Positions 54,887 through 64,000 are shown, counted from the stretch's first letter. The stretch is 64,000 nt of DNA from Escherichia coli DSM 30083 = JCM 1649 = ATCC 11775 (GCF_003697165.2 NZ_CP033092.2:744001-808000), one strand, 5' to 3'. Notes: generated from the letters alone by a model not told the origin. A program made the numbers and translations.

Positions 54887-55943
54887 GTATTGCCATTTCC
54901 TTAACCCCACCTGATAACCCTTAGCCCAATGGTGAGTGCGGAACTGTCAAACCCGCTCACCGGGCTGAGTTTCGATGTAGCAAGAATTATCTCCCTCCAG
55001 ACCACCACGGAATATTCGGTAACACTGAAGGAACCTGTTTTTCACCATGTAGCCTTCGTTAATCGACATCTTTCTAAGACTGTAAAGATGCTTAAGTGTT
55101 TTGATACATTATGATTATTAATAGTTGTAATAAATCATTGAGTAACAATTGATAGGTCAAAACATATAGGATAATTCTTATGTGATCTGTATTTTGTGTA
55201 GCCTGGAAATTAGTAAAATTACAGGAGATAATCAGAAAGGGAATTTCAAATAAGCATAATAATTTCCAGGGAAACTATTCGTCGATTTTAAGAAATGTCT
55301 GCTCAGGTATATCTACTGAGGGATGGTGTTGGTTGTAACACTGGTTAAAATAAATACACAAAATAATCAAGATGTATATTTTAATCGACGAAAATAATTA
55401 CCTTCGGGATTATTGATGCAACTTAAATAACACCATTTAAATGTGATATAAATCACAAATATGGCTGTAAAGAGGGGGCTGTAGATATAAATAAGAAGTA
55501 CACGAGTGAATTTTAAATAGGGAAATAGTTTCTCGGTGAACAATTTATTGGTAATCAATCGCGTGCGTTCTGGTTTGAAACAGATTGCAAGTGTTGTTAC
55601 GCATAAAATCCATAGGGGATATTATAATCAAGTAGTTAACAGTAATAACAAAAAATAATTTCCTGAGAAATTAACTCTGCATTCTAAAACGGCCAGTTTT
55701 CTGAAATTACCAGAAGACCGAATACATTCATGCCTGAAGAATGGATTAGAAGAAACGAGACGGAAATAGATCTATTTATCCCTGCGGAAATAATTTCTGC
55801 TGAAATTTTTTTGCGGCTATTAAAAAGGTCAAACCGTCTGAGTAAATTTTATCCAGTTACAAACAAGTATTACCTCCAGTGTATTGGTAGCTGTTAAGCC
55901 AAGGGCGGTAGCGTACCTGAAGAGATTAGGATCACATCATCAA
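54887..55943 (+). promoter_or_regulatory. Capsule region 3 promoter and long kpsM leader
   Basis: A gap of 1057 AT-rich bases between gspM and kpsM. Short open frames (54929-55114 + and 55367-55558 -) have no ribosome site and no recognisable protein. In group 2 capsule loci the region 3 promoter is reported about 740 bases ahead of kpsM, which would be near 55200 here; I could not assign its boxes. The leader ends in a JUMPstart element, described separately. H-NS and RfaH control is expected from known loci. Confidence 0.7.
55878..55917 (+). promoter_or_regulatory. JUMPstart element with ops site (RfaH recruitment)
   Basis: The stretch TTGGTAGCTGTTAAGCC, then the ops core GGCGGTAG at 55904-55911, followed by CGTACC, is the conserved JUMPstart of surface polysaccharide operons. 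RfaH is recruited to RNA polymerase paused at ops and prevents termination across kpsMT and the neu genes. It sits just upstream of the kpsM start. Confidence 0.95.
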
Positions 55944-56720
55944 ATGGCAAGAAGTGGATTTGAAGTTCAGAAAGTCACCGTAGAGGCATTATTTCTACGA
56001 GAAATACGAACACGCTTTGGTAAGTTTCGTCTGGGGTATTTGTGGGCGATTCTTGAACCCTCCGCGCATTTGCTGATACTGTTGGGAATTTTGGGTTACG
56101 TTATGCACCGCACTATGCCAGACATCTCGTTCCCGGTGTTTTTACTTAATGGCCTGATTCCCTTTTTTATCTTTAGTAGTATTAGCAAACGTTCTATTGG
56201 TGCTATTGAAGCGAACCAGGGACTGTTTAATTATCGACCAGTAAAACCCATCGATACGATCATTGCACGTGCACTGCTTGAGACACTGATTTACGTTGCT
56301 GTTTATATTTTGCTCATGCTTATCGTCTGGATGACAGGCGAATATTTCGAAATTACAAACTTTTTACAACTTGTGCTCACCTGGAGTTTGTTAATCATTC
56401 TTTCATGTGGCGTCGGCTTAATATTTATGGTCGTTGGTAAAACCTTTCCTGAAATGCAAAAGGTCCTGCCGATACTGCTTAAGCCGCTGTATTTCATCTC
56501 CTGCATCATGTTCCCTCTACACTCGATTCCAAAACAATACTGGTCATATCTACTCTGGAACCCATTAGTGCATGTTGTGGAGTTAAGCCGCGAGGCAGTT
56601 ATGCCTGGCTATATCAGTGAAGGCGTGAGTCTGAACTACCTTGCAATGTTTACTCTGGTCACCCTGTTCATCGGCCTGGCATTATACCGAACGCGTGAAG
56701 AGGCAATGCTGACATCATGA
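55944..56720 (+). CDS. kpsM: KpsM, capsule ABC exporter permease
   Basis: A 258-residue inner-membrane permease of the ABC-2 family with six hydrophobic segments. With KpsT it exports the lipid-linked capsule polymer. The N-terminal amphipathic start MARSGFEVQKVTVEAL is that of group 2 KpsM. The ATG at 55944 is chosen over an in-frame TTG at 55884 that lies within the JUMPstart. The stop overlaps kpsT by four bases. Its composition is nearer the E. coli average than the neu genes. Confidence 0.97.
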   Translation: MARSGFEVQKVTVEALFLREIRTRFGKFRLGYLWAILEPSAHLLILLGILGYVMHRTMPDISFPVFLLNGLIPFFIFSSISKRSIGAIEANQGLFNYRPVKPIDTIIARALLETLIYVAVYILLMLIVWMTGEYFEITNFLQLVLTWSLLIILSCGVGLIFMVVGKTFPEMQKVLPILLKPLYFISCIMFPLHSIPKQYWSYLLWNPLVHVVELSREAVMPGYISEGVSLNYLAMFTLVTLFIGLALYRTREEAMLTS

Positions 56721-57376
56721 TTAAGATTGAGAATTTGACGAAGTCTTATCGCACGCCCACTGGGCGGCATTATGTTTTTAAAAATTTGAATATTATTTTT
56801 CCTAAAGGCTATAACATTGCCCTGATTGGTCAAAATGGAGCCGGTAAATCAACTTTACTTCGGATAATTGGTGGTATAGATCGTCCTGATAGTGGGAACA
56901 TTATTACAGAACATAAAATTTCATGGCCCGTTGGATTGGCTGGTGGATTTCAAGGAAGTTTAACCGGTCGTGAAAATGTTAAATTTGTTGCCCGACTATA
57001 TGCAAAACGCGATGAGTTAAATGAGAGGGTTGATTTTGTTGAAGAGTTTTCCGAACTCGGAAAATATTTCGATATGCCCATTAAAACTTATTCTTCTGGC
57101 ATGAGGTCAAGGTTAGCTTTTGGATTAAGTATGGCTTTTAAATTCGACTATTATCTTATTGATGAAATCACTGCTGTTGGAGACGCAAAGTTTAAAAAGA
57201 AATGTTCAGATATATTCGATAAAATAAGAGAAAAATCTCATTTAATAATGGTGTCACATAGTGAACGAGCTTTAAAGGAGTATTGTGATGTTGCTATTTA
57301 TCTTAACAAAGAGGGGCAAGGTAAATTTTATAAAAATGTTACGGAAGCCATTGCTGATTACAAAAAAGACCTATAG
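56717..57376 (+). CDS. kpsT: KpsT, capsule ABC exporter ATPase
   Basis: A 219-residue ABC ATPase. Walker A is GQNGAGKST, the signature is SSGMRSRLAFGL, and Walker B is YYLIDEITAVGD, with His in MVSHS. It energises KpsM. Length agrees with KpsT of K1. 49 bases separate it from neuD. Confidence 0.97.
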   Translation: MIKIENLTKSYRTPTGRHYVFKNLNIIFPKGYNIALIGQNGAGKSTLLRIIGGIDRPDSGNIITEHKISWPVGLAGGFQGSLTGRENVKFVARLYAKRDELNERVDFVEEFSELGKYFDMPIKTYSSGMRSRLAFGLSMAFKFDYYLIDEITAVGDAKFKKKCSDIFDKIREKSHLIMVSHSERALKEYCDVAIYLNKEGQGKFYKNVTEAIADYKKDL

Positions 57377-57425
57377 TGGTTACATTCCAATATTATGCCT
57401 TGGAAATATTTAACTGAGACATATC

Positions 57426-58049
57426 ATGAGTAAAAAGTTAATAATATTTGGTGCGGGTGGTTTTTCAAAATCTATAATTGACAGCTTAAATCATAAACAT
57501 TACGAGTTAATAGGATTTATCGATAAATATAAAAGTGGTTATCATCAATCATATCCAATATTAGGTAATGATATTGCAGACATCGAGAATAAGGATAATT
57601 ATTATTATTTTATTGGGATAGGCAAACCATCAACTAGGAAGCACTATTTAAACATCATAAGAAAACATAATCTACGCTTAATTAACATTATAGATAAAAC
57701 TGCTATTCTATCACCAAATATTATACTGGGTGATGGAATTTTTATTGGTAAAATGTGTATACTTAACCGTGATACTAGAATACATGATGCCGTTGTAATA
57801 AATACTAGGAGTTTAATTGAACATGGTAATGAAATAGGCTGCTGTAGCAATATCTCTACTAATGTTGTACTTAATGGTGATGTTTCTGTTGGAGAAGAAA
57901 CTTTTGTTGGTAGCTGTACTGTTGTAAATGGCCAGTTGAAGCTAGGCTCAAAGAGTATTATTGGTTCTGGGTCGGTTGTAATTAGAAATATACCAAGTAA
58001 TGTTGTAGTTGCTGGGACTCCAACAAGATTAATTAGGGGGAATGAATGA
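57426..58049 (+). CDS. neuD: NeuD, sialic-acid locus acyltransferase
   Basis: A 207-residue protein with an N-terminal Rossmann-like domain (IIFGAGGFSKSI) and a C-terminal left-handed beta-helix of hexapeptide repeats (from about residue 95), the NeuD/PglD acetyltransferase fold. In K1 it is needed for sialic acid synthesis and linked to its acetylation or to NeuB stability. Strongly AT-rich. Overlaps neuB by four bases. Confidence 0.94.
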   Translation: MSKKLIIFGAGGFSKSIIDSLNHKHYELIGFIDKYKSGYHQSYPILGNDIADIENKDNYYYFIGIGKPSTRKHYLNIIRKHNLRLINIIDKTAILSPNIILGDGIFIGKMCILNRDTRIHDAVVINTRSLIEHGNEIGCCSNISTNVVLNGDVSVGEETFVGSCTVVNGQLKLGSKSIIGSGSVVIRNIPSNVVVAGTPTRLIRGNE

Positions 58050-59086
58050 GTAATATATATATCGTTGCTGAAATTGGTTGCAACCATAATGGTAGTGTTG
58101 ATATTGCAAGAGAAATGATATTAAAAGCCAAAGAGGCCGGTGTTAATGCAGTAAAATTCCAAACATTTAAAGCTGATAAATTAATTTCAGCTATTGCACC
58201 TAAGGCAGAGTATCAAATAAAAAACACAGGAGAATTAGAATCTCAGTTAGAAATGACAAAAAAGCTTGAAATGAAGTATGACGATTATCTCCATCTAATG
58301 GAATATGCAGTCAGTTTAAATTTAGATGTTTTTTCTACCCCTTTTGACGAAGACTCTATTGATTTTTTAGCATCTTTGAAACAAAAAATATGGAAAATCC
58401 CTTCAGGTGAGTTATTGAATTTACCGTATCTTGAAAAAATAGCCAAGCTTCCGATCCCTGATAAGAAAATAATCATATCAACAGGAATGGCTACTATTGA
58501 TGAGATAAAACAGTCTGTTTCTATTTTTATAAATAATAAAGTTCCGGTTGGTAATATTACAATATTACATTGCAATACTGAATATCCAACGCCCTTTGAG
58601 GATGTAAACCTTAATGCTATTAATGATTTGAAAAAACACTTCCCTAAGAATAACATAGGCTTCTCTGATCATTCTAGCGGGTTTTATGCAGCTATTGCGG
58701 CGGTGCCTTATGGAATAACTTTTATTGAAAAACATTTCACTTTAGATAAATCTATGTCTGGCCCAGATCATTTGGCCTCAATAGAACCTGATGAACTGAA
58801 ACATCTTTGTATTGGGGTCAGGTGTGTTGAAAAATCTTTAGGTTCAAATAGTAAAGTGGTTACAGCTTCAGAAAGGAAGAATAAAATCGTAGCAAGAAAG
58901 TCTATTATAGCTAAAACAGAGATAAAAAAAGGTGAGGTTTTTTCAGAAAAAAATATAACAACAAAAAGACCTGGTAATGGTATCAGTCCGATGGAGTGGT
59001 ATAATTTATTGGGTAAAATTGCAGAGCAAGACTTTATTCCAGATGAATTAATAATTCATAGCGAATTCAAAAATCAGGGGGAATAA
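58046..59086 (+). CDS. neuB: NeuB, N-acetylneuraminate synthase
   Basis: A 346-residue enzyme that condenses ManNAc with phosphoenolpyruvate to Neu5Ac. The TIM barrel shows AEIGCNHNGSVDIA, KFQTFKADKL, HCNTEYPTP and GFSDHSSG; the C-terminal antifreeze-like SAF domain (about residues 285-345) starts near RKSIIAKTEIKKGE. Overlaps neuD by four bases and neuA by one. Confidence 0.97.
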   Translation: MSNIYIVAEIGCNHNGSVDIAREMILKAKEAGVNAVKFQTFKADKLISAIAPKAEYQIKNTGELESQLEMTKKLEMKYDDYLHLMEYAVSLNLDVFSTPFDEDSIDFLASLKQKIWKIPSGELLNLPYLEKIAKLPIPDKKIIISTGMATIDEIKQSVSIFINNKVPVGNITILHCNTEYPTPFEDVNLNAINDLKKHFPKNNIGFSDHSSGFYAAIAAVPYGITFIEKHFTLDKSMSGPDHLASIEPDELKHLCIGVRCVEKSLGSNSKVVTASERKNKIVARKSIIAKTEIKKGEVFSEKNITTKRPGNGISPMEWYNLLGKIAEQDFIPDELIIHSEFKNQGE

Positions 59087-60342
59087 TGAGAACAAAAATT
59101 ATTGCGATAATTCCAGCCCGTAGTGGATCTAAAGGGTTGAGAAATAAAAATGCTTTGATGCTGATAGATAAACCTCTTCTTGCTTATACAATTGAAGCTG
59201 CCTTGCAGTCAGAAATGTTTGAGAAAGTAATTGTGACAACTGACTCCGAACAGTATGGAGCAATAGCAGAGTCATATGGTGCTGATTTTTTGCTGAGACC
59301 GGAAGAACTAGCAACTGATAAAGCATCATCATTTGAATTTATAAAACATGCGTTAAGTATATATACTGATTATGAGAGCTTTGCTTTATTACAACCAACT
59401 TCACCCTTTAGAGATTCGACCCATATTATTGAGGCTGTAAAGTTATATCAAACTTTAGAAAAATACCAATGTGTTGTTTCTGTTACTAGAAGCAATAAGC
59501 CATCACAAATAATTAGACCATTAGATGATTACTCGACACTGTCTTTTTTTGACCTTGATTATAGTAAATATAATCGAAACTCAATAGTAGAATATCATCC
59601 GAATGGAGCTATATTTATAGCTAATAAGCAGCATTATCTTCATACAAAGCATTTTTTTGGTCGCTATTCACTAGCTTATATTATGGATAAGGAAAGCTCT
59701 TTAGATATAGATGATAGAATGGATTTCGAACTTGCAATTACCATTCAGCAAAAAAAAAATAGACAAAAAATACTTTATCAAAACATACATAATAGAATCA
59801 ATGAGAAACGAAATGAATTTGATAGTGTAAGTGATATAACTTTAATTGGACACTCGCTGTTTGATTATTGGGACGTAAAAAAAATAAATGATATAGAAGT
59901 TAATAACTTAGGTATCGCTGGTATAAACTCGAAGGAGTACTATGAATATATTATTGAGAAAGAGCTGATTGTTAATTTCGGAGAGTTTGTTTTCATCTTT
60001 TTTGGAACTAATGATATAGTTGTTAGTGATTGGAAAAAAGAAGACACATTGTGGTATTTGAAGAAAACATGCCAGTATATAAAGAAGAAAAATGCTGCAT
60101 CAAAAATTTATTTATTGTCGGTTCCTCCTGTTTTTGGGCGTATTGATCGAGATAATAGAATAATTAATGATTTAAATTCTTATCTTCGAGAGAATGTAGA
60201 TTTTGCGAAGTTTATTAGCTTGGATCACGTTTTAAAAGACTCTTATGGCAATCTAAATAAAATGTATACTTATGATGGCTTACATTTTAATAGTAATGGG
60301 TATACAGTATTAGAAAACGAAATAGCGGAGATTGTTAAATGA
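59086..60342 (+). CDS. neuA: NeuA, bifunctional CMP-sialic acid synthetase / O-acetylesterase
   Basis: A 418-residue two-domain protein. The N-terminal half (about 1-225) is the CMP-Neu5Ac synthetase with IPARSGSKGLRNKN and LLQPTSPFR. The C-terminal half is an SGNH-hydrolase-like domain with IGHSLFDYW, FGTNDIV and DGLHFNSNGY, reported in K1 to remove O-acetyl groups from sialic acid. It overlaps neuB by one base and neuC by four. Confidence 0.96.
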   Translation: MRTKIIAIIPARSGSKGLRNKNALMLIDKPLLAYTIEAALQSEMFEKVIVTTDSEQYGAIAESYGADFLLRPEELATDKASSFEFIKHALSIYTDYESFALLQPTSPFRDSTHIIEAVKLYQTLEKYQCVVSVTRSNKPSQIIRPLDDYSTLSFFDLDYSKYNRNSIVEYHPNGAIFIANKQHYLHTKHFFGRYSLAYIMDKESSLDIDDRMDFELAITIQQKKNRQKILYQNIHNRINEKRNEFDSVSDITLIGHSLFDYWDVKKINDIEVNNLGIAGINSKEYYEYIIEKELIVNFGEFVFIFFGTNDIVVSDWKKEDTLWYLKKTCQYIKKKNAASKIYLLSVPPVFGRIDRDNRIINDLNSYLRENVDFAKFISLDHVLKDSYGNLNKMYTYDGLHFNSNGYTVLENEIAEIVK

Positions 60343-61514
60343 AAAAAATATTATACGTAACTGGATCTAGAGCTGAATATGGAATAGTTCGGAGACTTTT
60401 GACAATGCTAAGAGAAACTCCAGAAATACAGCTTGATTTGGCAGTTACAGGAATGCATTGTGATAATGCGTATGGAAATACAATACATATTATAGAACAA
60501 GATAATTTTAATATTATCAAGGTTGTGGATATAAATATCAATACAACTTCACATACTCACATTCTCCATTCAATGAGTGTTTGCCTCAATTCGTTTGGTG
60601 ATTTTTTTTCAAATAACACATATGATGCGGTTATGGTTTTAGGCGATAGATATGAAATATTTTCAGTCGCTATCGCAGCATCAATGCATAATATTCCATT
60701 AATTCATATTCATGGTGGTGAAAAGACATTAGCTAATTATGATGAGTTTATTAGGCATTCAATTACTAAAATGAGTAAACTCCATCTTACTTCTACAGAA
60801 GAGTATAAAAAACGAGTAATTCAACTAGGTGAAAAGCCTGGTAGTGTGTTTAATATTGGTTCTCTTGGTGCAGAAAATGCTCTTTCATTGCATTTACCAA
60901 ATAAGCAGGAGTTGGAACTAAAATATGGTTCACTGTTAAAACGGTACTTTGTTGTAGTATTCCATCCTGAAACACTTTCCACGCAGTCGGTTAATGATCA
61001 AATAGATGAGTTATTGTCAGCGATTTCTTTTTTTAAAAATACTCACGACTTTATTTTTATTGGCAGTAACGCTGACACTGGTTCTGATATAATTCAGAGA
61101 AAAGTAAAATATTTTTGCAAAGAGTATAAGTTCAGATATTTGATTTCTATTCGTTCAGAAGATTATTTGGCAATGATTAAATACTCTTGTGGGCTAATTG
61201 GGAACTCCTCCTCTGGTTTAATTGAGGTTCCATCTTTAAAAGTTGCAACAATTAACATTGGTGATAGGCAGAAAGGCCGTGTTCGTGGAGCCAGTGTAAT
61301 AGATGTACCCGTTGAAAAAAATGCAATCGTCAGAGGGATAAATATATCTCAAGATGAAAAATTTATTAGTGTTGTACAGTCATCTAGTAATCCTTATTTT
61401 AAAGAAAATGCTTTAATTAATGCTGTTAGAATTATTAAGGATTTTATTAAATCAAAAAATAAAGATTACAAAGATTTTTATGACATCCCGGAATGTACCA
61501 CCAGTTATGACTAG
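60339..61514 (+). CDS. neuC: NeuC, UDP-GlcNAc 2-epimerase (hydrolysing)
   Basis: A 391-residue GT-B-fold enzyme that converts UDP-GlcNAc to ManNAc and UDP, the first step of Neu5Ac synthesis. GSRAEYGIVRRLL near the start, IHGGE, VFHPETLST and GNSSSGLIEVPSL are family motifs. It overlaps neuA by four bases and neuE by eight. Confidence 0.97.
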   Translation: MKKILYVTGSRAEYGIVRRLLTMLRETPEIQLDLAVTGMHCDNAYGNTIHIIEQDNFNIIKVVDININTTSHTHILHSMSVCLNSFGDFFSNNTYDAVMVLGDRYEIFSVAIAASMHNIPLIHIHGGEKTLANYDEFIRHSITKMSKLHLTSTEEYKKRVIQLGEKPGSVFNIGSLGAENALSLHLPNKQELELKYGSLLKRYFVVVFHPETLSTQSVNDQIDELLSAISFFKNTHDFIFIGSNADTGSDIIQRKVKYFCKEYKFRYLISIRSEDYLAMIKYSCGLIGNSSSGLIEVPSLKVATINIGDRQKGRVRGASVIDVPVEKNAIVRGINISQDEKFISVVQSSSNPYFKENALINAVRIIKDFIKSKNKDYKDFYDIPECTTSYD

Positions 61515-62655
61515 AAAAAAAGTGCTTTGTTTTGTCTTTCGTTATGATTCTCATTTTTTAGCTTTGAAAAATATTTTTGAGCAGATAGATGTTGATTCAT
61601 ATGATTTATTTTTTTGCTGCTTGGATAATTCTCTACAAGAGTTTGTAAAAAAAAATTTAGATGAAAAGATAGTTGTATTCTATCCTGATGACTTTGTTTG
61701 TTTTTTCACTTTTATTAATATTGAGTTTATTTTTTGTTCAACAGGAGGGAAGGACCTTCATGAAATTGTTAATACTGTAAGAACAAAAGATACCATAATT
61801 ATATCTTGTTTTCCTGGCATTGTCCTTACTTCTCAGATAGAAGCTTTTATTTCAAAATCTAATAGTCACTATTTACTTATTAACTCCCCAAAAGATATTA
61901 AAACGTATAAAAAAATTTGTAAAATAATAGGGGTTCCTTTTAATGGAATTCTTTTTGGTCCACCATGGATTAAAAATGTCAATATCAATGCAAAAAGTGA
62001 GAATTCTTGTCTTATCGTTGATCAAGTTAATGAACCCTTGACGCCAATAAAGAGGATAGAATATGCACGTTTTTTGATTAGAGTAATTCAGAAACATCCA
62101 CATATGAATTTTATTTTTAAAACTCGAAATCCTCTTATATCACCAGACTCAATTGTTTTTGATATTAAGGAATACATTGAACGCTTCGATTTGAAAAATA
62201 TAACATTTAGCGATGATAATATTGATTCTTTAATTTCTAAAGTTGAATATTGTATTACAATATCTTCTTCGGTCGCAATATATTGTCTGGCTAATAAAAT
62301 TAAGGTTTATTTAATAAATGGATTTAATCATACTTGCAATGGACAATGTTATTTTTCAAGATCTGGACTTATTGTTGACTATAATAAGTTTAATTTTAAA
62401 CACATTCCACGTATTAAAAAAAAATGGATGGAGGAGAACTTTTATTACTCTAGGGATATTCAACATAAGATTTTGAATGATATTTTAAAAATGCCGCCAA
62501 ATGTTAATGTTAGGACTTTTGGAATTAAAAGATCTACATTGATTATATTGTTTTTGATCTTTTTTAATTTCTTTTTCTCATTAGGACCAAAAAAAATAAA
62601 AACATTGAAAAAAATCCATAAAGTTTTATTAAGGTATAAGAAAGATGATATTTGA
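61507..62655 (+). CDS. neuE: NeuE, polysialic acid locus protein
   Basis: A 382-residue protein by the start at 61507, which overlaps the neuC stop; ATG at 61480 would add nine residues, and a longer frame lies inside neuC. It looks glycosyltransferase-like (GT-B), with VDQVNEPLTP and ISSSVAIYCLANKIK late in the chain, and it ends in a hydrophobic segment (LIILFLIFFNFFFSLGP) followed by a basic tail, which suggests a membrane anchor. In K1 it is needed for efficient polymer initiation or export with NeuS; the chemistry is not settled. Very AT-rich. Confidence 0.88.
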   Translation: MTRKKVLCFVFRYDSHFLALKNIFEQIDVDSYDLFFCCLDNSLQEFVKKNLDEKIVVFYPDDFVCFFTFINIEFIFCSTGGKDLHEIVNTVRTKDTIIISCFPGIVLTSQIEAFISKSNSHYLLINSPKDIKTYKKICKIIGVPFNGILFGPPWIKNVNINAKSENSCLIVDQVNEPLTPIKRIEYARFLIRVIQKHPHMNFIFKTRNPLISPDSIVFDIKEYIERFDLKNITFSDDNIDSLISKVEYCITISSSVAIYCLANKIKVYLINGFNHTCNGQCYFSRSGLIVDYNKFNFKHIPRIKKKWMEENFYYSRDIQHKILNDILKMPPNVNVRTFGIKRSTLIILFLIFFNFFFSLGPKKIKTLKKIHKVLLRYKKDDI

Positions 62656-63874
62656 TGCTAGTTTAAAGAAGTTGAGGAAATTATTTGTAAATCCAATTGG
62701 GTTTTTCCGTGACTCATGGTTTTTTAATTCTAAAAACAAGGCTGAAGAGCTACTATCACCGTTAAAAATAAAAAGTAAAAATATTTTTATAATTAGTAAC
62801 CTGGGGCAATTAAAAAAAGCTGAGTCATTTGTACAAAAATTTAGCAAGAGAAGTAACTATCTTATTGTTTTGGCAACTGAAAAAAATACTGAGATGCCAA
62901 AAATTATTGTTGAACAAATAAATAATAAATTATTTTCTTCATACAAGGTACTATTCATTCCAACTTTCCCAAATGTTTTTTCACTTAAAAAGGTTATATG
63001 GTTTTATAACGTATATAATTATTTAGTTTTAAATTCAAAAGCTAAAGATGCTTATTTTATGAGCTATGCGCAACATTATGCAATCTTCGTATATTTGTTC
63101 AAAAAAAATAATATAAGATGTTCATTAATTGAAGAGGGGACAGGGACTTATAAAACCGAAAAAGAAAACCCAGTAGTAAATATTAATTTTTATTCAGAGA
63201 TTATTAATTCAATTATCTTGTTCCATTATCCAGATTTGAAATTTGAAAATGTATACGGTACATATCCAATTTTGCTTAAGAAAAAATTTAATGCGCAAAA
63301 ATTTGTTGAGTTTAAAGGTGCTCCATCAGTTAAATCATCAACCAGAATAGATAATGTTATCCATAAATATTCTATAACTAGAGATGATATAATATATGCA
63401 AATCAAAAGTATTTGATTGAACATACATTATTTGCGGATTCGTTAATTTCTATCTTACTTAGAATAGATAAGCCTGATAATGCAAGAATATTTATAAAAC
63501 CTCACCCTAAAGAGCCTAAAAAAAATATTAATGCAATTCAAAAGGCAATAAAAAAGGCAAAATGTCGTGACATAATTCTTATAACAGAGCCAGACTTTTT
63601 AATAGAGCCGGTAATAAAAAAAGCAAAAATAAAACACTTAATTGGATTAACATCATCTTCTTTGGTATATGCACCTTTAGTTTCTAAAAGATGTCAGTCT
63701 TATTCAATAGCGCCTCTTATGATAAAGTTGTGTGATAATGATAAATCCCAAAAAGGGATTAATACGCTGCGTCTCCATTTCGATATTTTAAAGAATTTTG
63801 ATAATGTTAAAATATTATCGGATGATATAACATCTCCCTCTTTGCACGATAAAAGGATTTTCTTGGGGGAGTAA
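62645..63874 (+). CDS. neuS: NeuS, polysialyltransferase (GT38)
   Basis: A 409-residue membrane-associated GT-B enzyme that extends polysialic acid from CMP-Neu5Ac. Bacterial sialyltransferase motifs are visible: EEGTG (Glu163-Gly167), KPHP (residues 285-288), and TSSS (336-339). The length equals the K1 and K92 enzymes. K1 makes alpha-2,8 chains; K92 alternates alpha-2,8 and alpha-2,9. I cannot separate the two by eye. It overlaps neuE by 11 bases. Confidence 0.95.
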   Translation: MIFDASLKKLRKLFVNPIGFFRDSWFFNSKNKAEELLSPLKIKSKNIFIISNLGQLKKAESFVQKFSKRSNYLIVLATEKNTEMPKIIVEQINNKLFSSYKVLFIPTFPNVFSLKKVIWFYNVYNYLVLNSKAKDAYFMSYAQHYAIFVYLFKKNNIRCSLIEEGTGTYKTEKENPVVNINFYSEIINSIILFHYPDLKFENVYGTYPILLKKKFNAQKFVEFKGAPSVKSSTRIDNVIHKYSITRDDIIYANQKYLIEHTLFADSLISILLRIDKPDNARIFIKPHPKEPKKNINAIQKAIKKAKCRDIILITEPDFLIEPVIKKAKIKHLIGLTSSSLVYAPLVSKRCQSYSIAPLMIKLCDNDKSQKGINTLRLHFDILKNFDNVKILSDDITSPSLHDKRIFLGE

Positions 63875-64000
63875 TAAAAGCTACATTTTATATTCTATTA
63901 CAGTACCAGTCGTAAAATTAAATCTTAAAGTAGTATGTTTTATTACCTTTATGTTACTTTTCTTTGAAGAGGATGGAAATGATTTTTTGGCTACTTAAAA
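63875..64000. other. AT-rich segment after neuS
   Basis: The last 126 bases hold no recognisable gene. In known K1 loci kpsS comes next in the opposite direction, so this is probably the start of the convergent intergenic region. Confidence 0.5.

Noticed and set aside
54929..55114. 61-residue open frame after gspM
   Set aside because: No ribosome site and no recognisable protein; treated as part of the capsule leader.
55367..55558. 63-residue leftward open frame in the capsule leader
   Set aside because: Aromatic/hydrophobic run typical of AT-rich DNA; no start signal.
54887..55943. Search for the pheV tRNA or an integrase marking island insertion
   Set aside because: No tRNA-like cloverleaf, integrase or direct attachment repeat seen; in known K1 loci pheV lies beyond kpsF, outside this window.

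Overview
The window is chromosomal DNA of a pathogenic-lineage Escherichia coli. The order yghA-yqhA-gpr-yghX-yghW-hybOABCDEFG-yghU-gss-pitB-yghTSRQ ... yghO-glcCDEFGBA-sslE-pppA-yghG-gsp matches the E. coli backbone near pheV, and the proteins read as E. coli from end to end. It ends in the left two thirds of a group 2 capsule locus whose central region encodes polysialic acid (kpsMT then neuDBACES). This points to a K1 strain (or, less likely, K92) of the ExPEC/NMEC/APEC type. All identifications come from reading the sequence and from memory of the families; no search was run.

Layout. 1-4 kb: small metabolic genes (yghA partial, yqhA, gpr, an intact yghX, yghW). 4-10.6 kb: hydrogenase-2 operon hybOABCDEFG, with Tat-exported subunits, membrane subunit, maturation protease and nickel/assembly factors, closed by a REP element. 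10.7-15.5 kb: yghU, gss and pitB. 28.5-37.9 kb: glycolate regulator glcC and glcDEFGBA. 38.4-54.9 kb: mucinase lipoprotein SslE, prepilin peptidase PppA, pilotin YghG and a complete type II secretion operon gspC-M (T2SS-beta). 54.9-55.9 kb: the long leader of capsule region 3, ending in a JUMPstart/ops element. 55.9-63.9 kb: kpsMT (capsule ABC exporter) followed by AT-rich neuDBACES (sialic acid synthesis, activation and polymerisation).

The most interesting stretch is 15.5-28.5 kb. In K-12 it is reduced to yghT, yghS, yghR, a shortened yghQ, an IS5 and a damaged yghO. Here the material between yghQ and yghO is present. A rightward operon encodes two of three paralogous P-loop kinase-like proteins, a MurJ/Wzx-like flippase, an unknown 278-residue protein, a YtfJ paralogue and an LptF/LptG-like permease pair. 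It meets a leftward operon encoding a fatty acyl-AMP ligase, an NAD(P)-dependent epimerase/reductase, an acyl carrier protein and a PLP-dependent alpha-oxoamine synthase of serine palmitoyltransferase type; yghO, a GNAT-like acyltransferase, is divergent. Together these look like a sphingolipid (ceramide-type) synthesis, modification and envelope-transport system. In this sequence the acyl-AMP ligase carries one in-frame amber codon, so the pathway may be broken, bypassed by another ligase, or suppressed.
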